Below are positions 53,048 through 61,846 of a stretch of 64,000 nt of DNA, in pieces (within the stretch, counting starts at the first letter, position 1; every line of letters begins with the position of its first letter). The notes beneath the pieces are model-generated. The model was not told where the DNA came from and searched no databases. It saw only the letters and a list, made by a program, of their open reading frames with translations. Where the stretch lies: the NCBI RefSeq assembly GCF_004134905.2, contig NZ_SDPQ02000003.1, positions 248,001 to 312,000 of the forward strand. Direction: 5' to 3'. The stretch is from Aeromicrobium ginsengisoli. Its GTDB lineage: Bacteria > Actinomycetota > Actinomycetes > Propionibacteriales > Nocardioidaceae. A program made the translations under genes and the position numbers.

Positions 53048-53611
53048 ATGTCGACCACCGCAGCCCCCGTGCGCGAGCGCATCCTGGACGCCGCCAGCCG
53101 TCGCTACTACGCCGACGGCATCCGCGCGGTCAGCGCCGACCGGCTCATCGCCGAGGCCGGCGTCTCCAAGGTCACGTTCTACCGGCACTTCCCCACCAAG
53201 GACGAGCTCGTCACGACCTATCTCGCCCAGCAGGTGGCAGCCGTCGAGGACAGCCTCACCGCCAAGCGAGCCGAGCTCCCGGACGATCCGGCCGGCGTCC
53301 TCGAGTGGTACGCCGAAGCCGTCGGCTCGGTGATGTGCGCGACCGGCTTCCGGGGCTGCGCCTTCATCAACGCCGCTGCCGAGCTGCCCCACGACCACCC
53401 GGGCAGTCGCGTGGTGCGGGATCATCGCACCTGGCTGATCGGCCAGTTCCGCGAGCTGCTCGACCAGCTCGGCGTCGACGATCCGGCCGGCAAGGCCGAG
53501 CACCTCATGATGCTGCGCGACGGTGCCATGGTCGCCGGCTACGTCGGGGGCTCACCCAAAGCCGTCGCCGCGACGCTGGTCACGGCGAGCCGCGCCGTCA
53601 TCGGCCGCTAG
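53048..53611 (+). CDS. TetR-family regulator adjacent to ohr
   Basis: A 187-residue TetR/AcrR protein: HTH at about 10-50 (ADRLIAEAGVSKVTFYRHFP) and a mostly helical ligand domain with cysteines in SVMCATGFRGCAF that might sense oxidants. The ATG at 53048 has a strong AAGGAGG site and is preferred to an in-frame ATG 24 bp upstream. It probably represses ohr and itself through the dyad between them. Confidence 0.9.
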   Translation: MSTTAAPVRERILDAASRRYYADGIRAVSADRLIAEAGVSKVTFYRHFPTKDELVTTYLAQQVAAVEDSLTAKRAELPDDPAGVLEWYAEAVGSVMCATGFRGCAFINAAAELPHDHPGSRVVRDHRTWLIGQFRELLDQLGVDDPAGKAEHLMMLRDGAMVAGYVGGSPKAVAATLVTASRAVIGR

Positions 53612-53618
53612 GGCGTGT

Positions 53619-54176
53619 CTAGATCCCCTGCGAGGCGAGCAGCGCCTCGACTGCCGTGCGAGCCGCCGGCGACGCACCGCCGCGGACCACGCTAAAGGCG
53701 CCCGCACCGTCGAACATCATCGTGAGCTGGACCGCCAGCACTTCGGGATCAGCCGCGCCGGCGAGCTTGGCCTGCTCCTCGAAGAATGCTGTGAGCTCGA
53801 GCTTGTAGCGCCTCGCGGCGACGCTCGCCGGGTGCTCGCGATCCTTGAGCTCCGTGGCGACGCTCACGAACGGGCAGCCGAAGAAGTCCGGCGTCAGCGC
53901 CTGCGCGTGGAGCGAGTCGAACACCGTCAGGATCCGATCGCGCGGCAGGGCGTCCGGCGCGGTGTCGAGCCCGGCCATGACGTGCGACGCGCGCGACTTG
54001 AGCATCTCGACGAGAACCTCGTCCTTGCTGCCGAAGTGCTGGTACATCGACCGCTTCGACACCTGGGCCACCTCGCACAACCGGTCGACGCCGATGTGGA
54101 CGCCCTCGCGATAGAACAGCTCCTCGGCGGCAGCCAGCAGCCGCTCGCGGGGCTTGGCCTTCGTGGTCGTCGTCAC
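53619..54176 (-). CDS. TetR-family regulator of the SDR gene
   Basis: A 185-residue TetR regulator (HTH about 10-52: VDRLCEVAQVSKRSMYQHFG). GTG start at 54176, reached by a promoter TTTACT-N17-TATTCT that predicts a leaderless mRNA. It is divergent from an SDR gene and two matching dyads lie between. Confidence 0.9.
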   Translation of the reverse strand: MTTTTKAKPRERLLAAAEELFYREGVHIGVDRLCEVAQVSKRSMYQHFGSKDEVLVEMLKSRASHVMAGLDTAPDALPRDRILTVFDSLHAQALTPDFFGCPFVSVATELKDREHPASVAARRYKLELTAFFEEQAKLAGAADPEVLAVQLTMMFDGAGAFSVVRGGASPAARTAVEALLASQGI

Positions 54177-54182
54177 GACACC

Positions 54183-54211
54183 AGAATAGAGGCCCGCTTG
54201 CGAAAAGTAAA
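54183..54211 (-). promoter_or_regulatory. Promoter of the second tetR gene (leaderless)
   Basis: Minus strand: TTTACT (54211-54206), 17-bp spacer, TATTCT (54188-54183), then 6 bp to the GTG at 54176. The -35 overlaps the first operator. Confidence 0.6.
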
Positions 54212-54252
54212 CTGATCTGTGTACCCTGCGGGAAGTACACCAATCTGTTTAC
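54207..54252. promoter_or_regulatory. Two 18-bp TetR operators
   Basis: GTAAACTGATCTGTGTAC (54207-54224) and GTACACCAATCTGTTTAC (54235-54252) are imperfect palindromes and inverted relatives of each other (15 of 18 match), centres 28 bp apart. They flank the midpoint of the divergent gap. Confidence 0.8.
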
Positions 54253-54272
54253 TTCTCCCCATAGGACTCATC

Positions 54273-54989
54273 ATGACTTCACTCGCCGACCAGACCGTTC
54301 TCGTCACCGGAGCCAATCGCGGCATGGGCAAGGAGTACGTCAGCCAGCTGCTCGAGCGCGGTGCGAAGAAGGTCTACGCGGGTGCCCGCGATGCCTCGAC
54401 GATCGACACGAGCGACCCGAGGGTCGTCGCGCTCCAGCTCGACGTGACCGACGCCGACTCCGTCGATGCCGTGGTTGCCGCGACGCCCGACGTGAACGTC
54501 CTGATCAACAACGCCGGGATCGTGGCCGGTGGACCGCTGCTGACCGCAGACCAGACGGCGATCCGCCAGGAGTTCGAGACCAACTACTTCGGCCCGCTCC
54601 GCCTTGCCTCACTCCTGGCTGACCGCATTGCCGACAACGGCAACGGCGTCATCCTCAACGTGCACTCGGCCCTGTCCTGGATCTCGTTCGGCGGCACGTA
54701 CGAGCCGACCAAGGCGGCGCTCTGGAGCGCGACGAACGGCTTGCGCCTGGCGCTCGCGCCTCGCGGCGTCCAGGTCGTCGGGCTGCACGTCGGCTATGTC
54801 GACACCGACATGGTCGCCGGCGTCGACGCGCCGAAGTCCGACCCCGCGGACGTCGTCAAGTCCGCACTCGACGGCATCGAGGCCGGCGACTTCGAGGTGC
54901 TCGCCGACGAGGTCAGCCACCAGGCCAAGGCTGCGCCGGGCCTGCCGATCGAGGCGGTCTACGCGCAGCTGGCGGCACAGCCCGCCTGA
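54273..54989 (+). CDS. Short-chain dehydrogenase/reductase
   Basis: A 238-residue SDR with a Rossmann fold: TGANRGMGKEY cofactor loop (about 12-22), NNAG (about 83-86), and catalytic Ser in NVHSALSW, Tyr in TYEPTK with Lys four residues later. Substrate unknown. ATG at 54273 follows TAGGA and the second TetR operator. Repressed, probably, by the divergent TetR. Confidence 0.9.
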   Translation: MTSLADQTVLVTGANRGMGKEYVSQLLERGAKKVYAGARDASTIDTSDPRVVALQLDVTDADSVDAVVAATPDVNVLINNAGIVAGGPLLTADQTAIRQEFETNYFGPLRLASLLADRIADNGNGVILNVHSALSWISFGGTYEPTKAALWSATNGLRLALAPRGVQVVGLHVGYVDTDMVAGVDAPKSDPADVVKSALDGIEAGDFEVLADEVSHQAKAAPGLPIEAVYAQLAAQPA

Positions 54990-55712
54990 TCAGCGACCGG
55001 CCTGCTGCCGGAGTCCGGCCAGCAGCAGGTCGAGGCCCGCGCGGAACTGGTCGGCGTCGTCGTGGTGCGCGAACTCGTCCGCGATCTGGTGGACGTACGG
55101 GTACTCGTCTGGGTCGAGTGCCCGCCACATGTCGGCGAACCGGGCGAGGTACTCCTCGCGGCCCACACGGCCGTCGAGGATCTCCTGTGGCGGCTCCTGG
55201 CCCAGGTCGGCGGCGGTGCCGACCGTGAATCCGACGACCGCCGAGACGGCGTGGAAGCTCTGGCGTGGCGTGAGCTCGAGCCGCAACACCTGCTGACCCA
55301 GCAGGTCGTAGAGGCGCAGTGTGTTGGGCTGGAGCAGCGAGTTGCGCATGAAGTAGGCACCCAGCCACGGCCGAGCAACGATCGCGTCGAACATCATGAG
55401 GGCGAGGACCCTCAGGTCGTCGACCGGGTCGTCACCGTTCGTGCGCTCCTGGACATCGCTGAGGAGCTGGCCGACCACGTGGTCGGTGGCGCGGTCGAGC
55501 AGCTCGTCCTTGCTGGCGACGTACCAGTAGATGCTGCCGACGCCGCCGCCCAGCCTGGCCGCGAGGGCGCGGAAGGTCAGTGCACTGTCCCCGGCCTCGT
55601 CGAGCAGTGCGACGGCCTCCGTCAGGACGGCTTCCATGGAGTGCGAGGCACGTTGCCGTCCGCCGGACCGACGTGCTGCCGGGCGCTCTCGCGAAGGTGC
55701 CATGACTCCCAT
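54990..55712 (-). CDS. TetR-family regulator of the DHA2 exporter
   Basis: A 240-residue TetR protein (HTH about 28-72: LTFRALAARLGGGVGSIYWY) with a long helical ligand domain in the style of multidrug-binding TetR members. An in-frame ATG three codons later (55703) with GGAG before it is an equally good start. Its gene abuts the SDR stop with no gap. It is divergent from an MFS exporter, with three operators between. Confidence 0.9.
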   Translation of the reverse strand: MGVMAPSRERPAARRSGGRQRASHSMEAVLTEAVALLDEAGDSALTFRALAARLGGGVGSIYWYVASKDELLDRATDHVVGQLLSDVQERTNGDDPVDDLRVLALMMFDAIVARPWLGAYFMRNSLLQPNTLRLYDLLGQQVLRLELTPRQSFHAVSAVVGFTVGTAADLGQEPPQEILDGRVGREEYLARFADMWRALDPDEYPYVHQIADEFAHHDDADQFRAGLDLLLAGLRQQAGR

Positions 55713-55723
55713 CCAACCAGATG

Positions 55724-55788
55724 TTGTGGATTATCGAACGTTGTTCTATTCTGTGGAACGTTGTTCGATAGTCGAACAGCGTTCGATA
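55724..55788. promoter_or_regulatory. Exporter promoter with three GAAC-N3-GTTC operators
   Basis: TTGTGG (55724-55729), 17 bp, TATTCT (55747-55752) on the plus strand. Dyads GAAC-GTT-GTTC at 55736-55746 and 55756-55766 and GAAC-AGC-GTTC at 55774-55784; centres 20 and 18 bp apart, near two helical turns, on one DNA face. A minus-strand -10 GATAAT (55735-55730) for the regulator overlaps the first. Confidence 0.75.
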
Positions 55789-55800
55789 GGAGGTGTCGCC

Positions 55801-57252
55801 ATGACCCCCACCACGACTTCCCCGCCGCGGACCTACACGTCACTGCGCGCCGCTTGGATCCCGCTCTCGGCCCTCTGCCTCGCATTCTTCGTCGAGATGG
55901 TCGACAACACACTGCTGACGATCGCCCTGCCGACCATCGGCCGCGACCTCGGCAGTGGCACCACAGCCCTCCAGTGGGTGACGGGCGCGTACTCACTGAC
56001 GTTCGGCGGGCTGCTGCTGACCGCCGGGTCCGCTGCCGACCGGCTCGGCCGTCGCCGCGTCCTGCTGGTCGGGCTGGCCGCGTTCGGCTTGATCAGCCTG
56101 TGCGTCGTCGCCGTCAGCACCGCCGGTGAGCTCATCGGCCTGCGCGCCGCACTCGGCATCACCGCCGCTGCGATGGCACCCATCACGAACTCGCTGGTGT
56201 TCCGGCTCTTCGACGACCAGGCGCTTCGGATGCGCGCCATGACCGTGATGATCGTCGTCGGCATGTCCGGGTTCATCCTCGGACCGTTGCTCGGCGGCAC
56301 GGCGCTGGCCCACGTGCGGTGGGAATGGCTGCTCGCCGTCAACGCCCCGATCGCCGTGATCGCATTCGTCGGCGTACGCCGGGGCGTACCGGCTGACCGC
56401 CCGGAGGACCTGACCGACGATGCGCTCGACCTGCCCGGTGCGGTGCTGAGCATCGCCGCGATCGGCCTCGCCTGCTTCTCGCTCACGAGCGGCGTCGAGC
56501 ACGGCTGGCTGTCGGCCATCACCCTGGGGTCGATACTCGGTGCCCTCGCCGCGGGCACCGCGTTCGTACGGCACGAGCGTCGCACCGCGTCGCCGATGCT
56601 CGACCTCGGCCTGTTCTCGAACGGCACGGTCCGCGGCGCCGCGATCGCGCAGATCGGCACGTCGATCGCGATGGCCAGCGTGATGTTCGGCCTGATCCTG
56701 CACTTCCAGTACGCGTACGGGTGGAGCCCTGTGCGGTCCGGACTGGCCAACCTGCCGCTGATCGTCACGATGATCGTCGCGACGCCGGTGTCGGAGTGGC
56801 TCGCCGGGCGGTTCGGTCACCGCATCGCGTGCCTCGTCGGCGCCGGCCTGCTCGCAGGTGCACTCGGCGGTCTCGCCTGGGGCGTCGAGCACGGTTATCT
56901 CGCCATCGCCGTCTCGATGGTCGTCATGACCGTCGGCCTGCGCACGGTCATGACGATCTGCGCCGTCGCGCTGGTCAGCGCCATGCCGGAGAACCGTACA
57001 TCGATCGGCACAGCGCTCAACGACACCGCTCAGGAGGTCGGCACCAGCGTCGGCACCGCCGTGGTCGGCACGATGATTGCGTTGCTCGTGACCACGCGGC
57101 TCCCGGCCGGCACGTGGGGCAGCGACCTGGTGGCGTCGTTCTTCCACGGAGAGCGAATCACGTACGCCGTGCTGGCGGTCGTCGTCGGCCTGATCGGCGC
57201 CCTCGGCGCACTGACGCTGAGCAACTCGCGCGTGGTCGACGAACTCGCCTGA
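55801..57252 (+). CDS. DHA2-family MFS exporter
   Basis: A 483-residue, 14-helix drug:proton antiporter-like protein. Motif A is SAADRLGRRRVLLVG (near 79-93), and motif C-like GMSGFILGPLLGG near residues 154-166. The ATG at 55801 has TAGGAGG upstream; a longer frame would run through the operators. Under control of the divergent TetR. Confidence 0.92.
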   Translation: MTPTTTSPPRTYTSLRAAWIPLSALCLAFFVEMVDNTLLTIALPTIGRDLGSGTTALQWVTGAYSLTFGGLLLTAGSAADRLGRRRVLLVGLAAFGLISLCVVAVSTAGELIGLRAALGITAAAMAPITNSLVFRLFDDQALRMRAMTVMIVVGMSGFILGPLLGGTALAHVRWEWLLAVNAPIAVIAFVGVRRGVPADRPEDLTDDALDLPGAVLSIAAIGLACFSLTSGVEHGWLSAITLGSILGALAAGTAFVRHERRTASPMLDLGLFSNGTVRGAAIAQIGTSIAMASVMFGLILHFQYAYGWSPVRSGLANLPLIVTMIVATPVSEWLAGRFGHRIACLVGAGLLAGALGGLAWGVEHGYLAIAVSMVVMTVGLRTVMTICAVALVSAMPENRTSIGTALNDTAQEVGTSVGTAVVGTMIALLVTTRLPAGTWGSDLVASFFHGERITYAVLAVVVGLIGALGALTLSNSRVVDELA

Positions 57253-57987
57253 TCAGCGGCGCAGCAGGTAGGCGTCCATGACCCAGCCCGCGTCAGCCTT
57301 GGTGGCGGCGCGGGCTTCGTCGATTTCGGCGGCCACGTCGGCCACCGGGCCCGCGACGAGCCGCTCGTGCTCCGTGCCGAGGTTGGCGCCCCACCAGATG
57401 TGCCACTCGTCGAACCCGTCGAGGTCGATCCGGGCGCTGAGCATCACAAGGATGTTGTCGGCGCCGGCATCGACTGCCTCGCGCAGCTTGCGGGCCGTCG
57501 TGACGGTGATCGGCTGGCCGATCTCGTGCAGGACGATGCGGTGCCGGGCGGCGAGCAGCTGCAGGCTCGAGATGCCGGGGATGACGTCCCACTCGGCCTC
57601 GACGTTGCCCCGCGCCAGGACCCGCTCGACGATCCTGATCGTCGAGTCGTAGAACGCCGGATCGCCCCACACCAGGAAGCCGACGTCGCCGGGCTGTTGG
57701 AGGATCACGCGCTCGTACGCCTCGGCGCGCGCCTCGTGCCAGTCGCTCACGGCGCCGCGATAGTCAGCGGGGTCAGCGCGGTCGCGCTCCGGGTCACGTA
57801 CGGCCACGACCTGGGCGGCCGAGCCGACGTGCCGCTTCAGCAGCTCGCGGCGCGCCTCCAGCAACGGGTCGTCGGGACCCTTGTCGGCGACGACGAAGTA
57901 GGCCACCGAGTGCATCGCGGCGACCGCCTCGAGGGTCACCTGGTCCGGGTCGCCGGGTCCGATCCCGATGACCCGGATGCGCCTCAT
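57253..57987 (-). CDS. cobF: Precorrin-6A synthase (deacetylating)
   Basis: A 244-residue SAM-dependent methyltransferase of the aerobic cobalamin pathway: C-1 methylation and deacetylation of precorrin-5. N-terminal VIGIGPGDPDQVTLEA and GDVGFLVWGDPAFYDSTIRI (in segments) are diagnostic. Start overlaps the cobN stop by 4 bp, so both are under the cobalamin riboswitch. Confidence 0.95.
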   Translation of the reverse strand: MRRIRVIGIGPGDPDQVTLEAVAAMHSVAYFVVADKGPDDPLLEARRELLKRHVGSAAQVVAVRDPERDRADPADYRGAVSDWHEARAEAYERVILQQPGDVGFLVWGDPAFYDSTIRIVERVLARGNVEAEWDVIPGISSLQLLAARHRIVLHEIGQPITVTTARKLREAVDAGADNILVMLSARIDLDGFDEWHIWWGANLGTEHERLVAGPVADVAAEIDEARAATKADAGWVMDAYLLRR

Positions 57988-60900
57988 CCCCGGTCCTCCA
58001 GGTCGCCCTCGATGTCGAGGTAGACCTGCTGCATCGCGGCCAGCACCTCGGGATCGGGATCGGCCCAGAGGTCACGGTCGGCGGCCTCGTTGAGCCGCTC
58101 GATGATGCCGCGCAGCGCCCAGGGGTTCGACTTCTTCATGAACTCCTGGTTGACCTCGTCGAGCACGTACTCCTTGGCGAGGGTCTCGTACATCCAGTCG
58201 TGGACGACTCCGGTCGTCGCGTCGAAGCCGTAGAGGTAGTCGACTGTGGCGGCGAGCTCGAACGCGCCCTTGTAGCCGTGCTGCTGCATCGCGCCGATCC
58301 ACCGCGGGTTGACGACGCGGGCGCGGAAGACCCTCGTCGTCTCCTCCTGCAGGGTCCGCGTGCGTACGGCGTCGGGGGTCGTGGAGTCTCCGACGTACGC
58401 CTTGGGGTCGGTGCCGGTCAGCGCGCGGACGGTGGCGACCATGCCGCCGTGGTACTGGAAGTAGTCGTCCGAGTCGGCGATGTCGTGCTCGCGGGTGTCG
58501 ATGTTCTTGGCCGCGACCGCTATGCGCTTGTAGTTGGCGCGCATGTCGTCGGCGGCCGGAGCACCGTCGAGGTCGCGGCCGTACGCGAAGCCGCCCCACG
58601 CGGTGTAGACCTCGGCGAGGTCCTTGTCGTCCCGCCAGTTGCCGGCCTCGATGACCTGCAGGATGCCCGCGCCGTACGACCCGGGCTTCGAGCCGAAGAT
58701 GCGAGTCGTGGCCCGGCGCTGGTCGCCGTGGTCGGCGAGGTCGCGCTGCGCGTGTGCACGCACGTAGTTCTGGTCGTCGGGCTCGTCGAGCTCGGCGACC
58801 TGGCGGATCGCGTCGTCGAGGATGCCGATGACGTGCGGGAACGCGTCTCGGAAGAAGCCGGAGATGCGCACCGTCACGTCGATGCGGGGACGGCCGAGCT
58901 CGTCGAGCGGGATGACCCGCAGGCCGTTGACCCGGCGTGATGCGGGATCCCACTCGGGCTCGACGCCGATCAGCGCGAGGACCTCGGCGATGTCGTCGCC
59001 GGACGTACGCATCGCGGACGTGCCCCAGACGGAGAGACCGACCGAGGGTGGGTACTCGCCGGTGTCGGCGAGGTGACGCTCGATCAGCGAGTCGGCCATG
59101 GCCCGACCGGTCTCCCACGCGAGGCGGGACGGCACGGCCTTGGGGTCGACGGTGTAGAAGTTGCGACCGGTCGGCAGGACGTTGACGAGTCCACGCAGCG
59201 GTGAGCCCGAGGGCCCGGCGGGGATGAAGCCGCCCTCGAGGGCGTGCAGCACGTGGTCGAGCTCGTCGGTGGTCTTCGTCAGACGCGGCACGACCTCCGT
59301 GGCGGCGAACTCGAGGACCCGCACGACGTCGGGCACGTCGGTGAGGTCTCGCGCGGCCGCGGCGTCCCAGTCCGCGTCCTCCATGCCCTGCACGAGGGCG
59401 CGCGCCTGCTCCTCGATCTGGTCGATGTCGCCGAGCTGCGAGCCTTCCTTGAGACCGAGCGCAGCACGGAGCCCGGGGACCGCTCCGGTCTCGCCGCCCC
59501 AGATCTGGCTCGCCCGCAGGATCGACAGCACGAGGTTGACCCGCGCATCGCCGTGGGGGGCCTGGCCGAGCACGTGCAGACCGTCCCGGATCTGGGCGTC
59601 CTTGATCTCGCAGAGCCAGCCGTCGACGTTGAAGATGAAGTCGTCGAAGTCGTCCTCGTCGGGGATGTCGTCGAGGCCCAGGTCGCGGTGCATCTCTGCG
59701 GCCCGCATGTGGGTCCAGATCTGCGACCGGATCGCCGGGAGCTTGGCCGGGTCCATCGCGGCGATGTTGGCGTACTCGTCGAGCAGCTGCTCGAGCTTGG
59801 CGATGTCGCCGTACGACTCCGCGCGCGCCATCGGCGGGATCAGGTGGTCGACGATCGTGGCGTGCGCACGGCGCTTGGCCTGCGCGCCCTCGCCCGGGTC
59901 GTTGACGAGGAACGGATAGATCAGGGGCAGGTTGCCGATCGCGGCGTCCGTGCCGCACGACGCCGAAAGGGCCGCGTTCTTGCCCGGCAGCCACTCCATC
60001 GAGCCGTGCTTGCCGAGGTGGACGACGGCGTGGGCGCCGAATGCCTGCTCCACCCACCGGTAGGCGGCCAGGTAGTGGTGCGACGGTGCCATGTCGGGAT
60101 CGTGGTAGATCGCGACGGGGTTCTCGCCGTACCCGCGAGGCGGCTGGATCATCAGCACGATGTTGCCGGCGCGGATCGTGGCGAGCACGATCTCGCCCCC
60201 GGAATCAGACGCAGTGTCGTTGACGAAGAGCTTGCCCGGGGCCGGACCCCACGCCTCGAGCATCGCGTCGCGCAGGTCGGGGTGGAAGCCCTCGAACCAC
60301 TCGGCGTACTGCGCGGCGGGGATGCGCACGTGGCTCTCGGTCAGTTGCACCTGGGTGAGCCATTCCTCGTCCTGGCCACCGGCCGCGATGAGCGCGTGGA
60401 TCAGCGCGTCACCGGCCTCGGTGAGGTCGTCGAGCTCCAGACCGGGAATCTCGCCAGGCGCACCGAGGTCATAGCCCGCGTCGCGCATCTCGCGCAGCAG
60501 GCGGATCGTCGACACAGGGGTGTCGAGGCCCACGGCGTTGCCGACCCGGCTGTGCTTGGTCGGGTATGCGGACAGCATCAACACGATCTTGCGCTCTGAC
60601 GGCGGCGTGTGGCGGAGGCGGGCGTGCGCGACGGCGATGCCGGCGACGCGGGCGGAGCGCTCAGGGTCGGCGACGTAGCGCGGCAGGCCGTCCTCGTCGA
60701 TCTCCTTGAACGAGAACGGTGCCGTGATGATGCGGCCGTCGAACTCGGGGATCGCGATCTGGTTGGCCGAGTCGAGCGGGGTGACGCCGTCGTCGGACGC
60801 CGCCCAGTCCTCGCGGCTCGAGGTCAGGCAGAGCCCTTGCAGGATCGGGATGTCGAGGGCCTTCATGCGCTCGACGTCCCAGGCCTCGTCGTCGCCGCCG

Positions 60901-61649
60901 GCGCTCACGGTGCCGGGCTTGGTGCCGCCGGCCGCCAGCACCGTGACGATCAGGGCGTCGAGCTTGCCGAGCTCGGCGAACAGCTCGTCGGGTGCCGCAC
61001 GCAGCGACGAGGAGAAGATCGGCACGCCGTACGCCTCACCTGTCGCGTCGATCGCGTCGGCGAGCTGGTGTGCGAACGCGCTGTTGCCGGAGGCCTCGTG
61101 GGCTCGGTAGTACAGGATGCCGATCCTGCTCTTCGCTCCTTGAGCCCTGGGGGTCCCCCCGACAGAAGGGGCGTAGCCGTCGGGGGCGCGAAAGGACGCT
61201 TCGACAGGCGCAACGTCCGGACGTTCCGCGAGTCCGAACTCCGGCAGCACGGCCGGGGGCTCGAAGCCCTCACCGGTCAGCAGGATCGTGTCGGAGAGGA
61301 ACGCGTGCAGCTGGGCGAGATTGGCCGGACCACCCTCCGCGAGGTAGACGTGCGCGTCGGCGCAGACGCCGATCGGCACGGTCGACTGCTCCATGAGCTC
61401 GGCGTTCGGGCTCTGCTCGCCGCCCAGCACGACCATCGGCTTGCCTGTGGCCCGAATGCGTTCGAAGCCCTCGCACAGGTCCTGCGGGGAGCCGAGGATG
61501 CGGGCGACCACCAGATCGGCCGACTCGATCGCCGCAGCCATCTCCTGGTGCCCGGGGCGAGCCGGGTTGGCGTAGGTGTAGTCCGCACCGCTCGCGCGGG
61601 CCGACAGCAGGTCGGTGTCGGACGTGGACAGCAACGCGATGCGCGTCAT
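57984..61649 (-). CDS. cobN: Cobaltochelatase subunit CobN
   Basis: A 1221-residue large subunit of the aerobic ATP-dependent cobaltochelatase that inserts Co2+ into hydrogenobyrinic acid a,c-diamide. Family blocks: GILYYRAHEASGNSAF (about 177-192), VLAAGGTKPGTVSAGGDDEA (about 246-265), VHLGKHGSMEWLPGK (about 543-557), and the C-terminal region. Residues about 152-172 (SFRAPDGYAPSVGGTPRAQGA) are a GC-rich insertion encoded by a repeat element. CobS/CobT are not in the window. Confidence 0.95.
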   Translation of the reverse strand: MTRIALLSTSDTDLLSARASGADYTYANPARPGHQEMAAAIESADLVVARILGSPQDLCEGFERIRATGKPMVVLGGEQSPNAELMEQSTVPIGVCADAHVYLAEGGPANLAQLHAFLSDTILLTGEGFEPPAVLPEFGLAERPDVAPVEASFRAPDGYAPSVGGTPRAQGAKSRIGILYYRAHEASGNSAFAHQLADAIDATGEAYGVPIFSSSLRAAPDELFAELGKLDALIVTVLAAGGTKPGTVSAGGDDEAWDVERMKALDIPILQGLCLTSSREDWAASDDGVTPLDSANQIAIPEFDGRIITAPFSFKEIDEDGLPRYVADPERSARVAGIAVAHARLRHTPPSERKIVLMLSAYPTKHSRVGNAVGLDTPVSTIRLLREMRDAGYDLGAPGEIPGLELDDLTEAGDALIHALIAAGGQDEEWLTQVQLTESHVRIPAAQYAEWFEGFHPDLRDAMLEAWGPAPGKLFVNDTASDSGGEIVLATIRAGNIVLMIQPPRGYGENPVAIYHDPDMAPSHHYLAAYRWVEQAFGAHAVVHLGKHGSMEWLPGKNAALSASCGTDAAIGNLPLIYPFLVNDPGEGAQAKRRAHATIVDHLIPPMARAESYGDIAKLEQLLDEYANIAAMDPAKLPAIRSQIWTHMRAAEMHRDLGLDDIPDEDDFDDFIFNVDGWLCEIKDAQIRDGLHVLGQAPHGDARVNLVLSILRASQIWGGETGAVPGLRAALGLKEGSQLGDIDQIEEQARALVQGMEDADWDAAAARDLTDVPDVVRVLEFAATEVVPRLTKTTDELDHVLHALEGGFIPAGPSGSPLRGLVNVLPTGRNFYTVDPKAVPSRLAWETGRAMADSLIERHLADTGEYPPSVGLSVWGTSAMRTSGDDIAEVLALIGVEPEWDPASRRVNGLRVIPLDELGRPRIDVTVRISGFFRDAFPHVIGILDDAIRQVAELDEPDDQNYVRAHAQRDLADHGDQRRATTRIFGSKPGSYGAGILQVIEAGNWRDDKDLAEVYTAWGGFAYGRDLDGAPAADDMRANYKRIAVAAKNIDTREHDIADSDDYFQYHGGMVATVRALTGTDPKAYVGDSTTPDAVRTRTLQEETTRVFRARVVNPRWIGAMQQHGYKGAFELAATVDYLYGFDATTGVVHDWMYETLAKEYVLDEVNQEFMKKSNPWALRGIIERLNEAADRDLWADPDPEVLAAMQQVYLDIEGDLEDRG
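61135..61195. repeat. Expanded dispersed repeat inside cobN
   Basis: Ends GCTCCTTGAGCC and CGAAAGG match the short repeats at 5.5, 41.1 and 47.7 kb; between them lies a palindromic core with CCCCCGAC (61156-61163) and GTCGGGGG (61179-61186). It is read in frame as part of CobN, in the linker before the conserved chelatase domain. Confidence 0.75.
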
Positions 61650-61652
61650 GTT

Positions 61653-61674
61653 CCTCCTCGGGGTTCTCGCCCCG
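61653..61674 (-). promoter_or_regulatory. cobN expression-platform hairpin and Shine-Dalgarno
   Basis: CGGGG (61659-61663) and CCCCG (61670-61674) form a hairpin directly abutting the GAGGAGG ribosome-binding site (61659-61653, minus strand), 3 bp before the cobN start. Its position suggests translational control by the riboswitch. Confidence 0.6.
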
Positions 61675-61679
61675 TTGTG

Positions 61680-61800
61680 GTGGGAGTCGCCGCGGTCAGT
61701 GTCTGGCTCGTCCGAAGACTCACAGTGGCGGAACCGCCCCGGGCTTGCACCGGAGTTCCTGCATCCGCGGCAAACGGATGGGCTCAGCCTACCGGCCCAC
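61680..61800 (-). promoter_or_regulatory. Cobalamin riboswitch (AdoCbl/B12 element)
   Basis: On the minus strand the conserved order is present: GCAGGAACTCCGGTGCAAGC, then CCGGGGCGGTTCCGCCACTG, then GAGCCAGACACTGACC. These match the B12-element consensus (GGTGnRAnnCC, GCCACTGT, and the AGCCAGNANACC box). It lies in the leader of cobN and should shut down cobN-cobF when cobalamin is plentiful. Exact ends are approximate. Confidence 0.96.
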
Positions 61801-61846
61801 CGCCCGGGCTCGACCCGGCAGACCGCCCGGTCGGTAGGGTCGGTGC

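Noticed and set aside
55733..55788. SOS/LexA boxes near the DHA2 exporter
   Set aside because: The half-sites look like LexA (TCGAAC/GTTCGA) but the spacer is 3 bp, not 4, and the array lies by a TetR gene.
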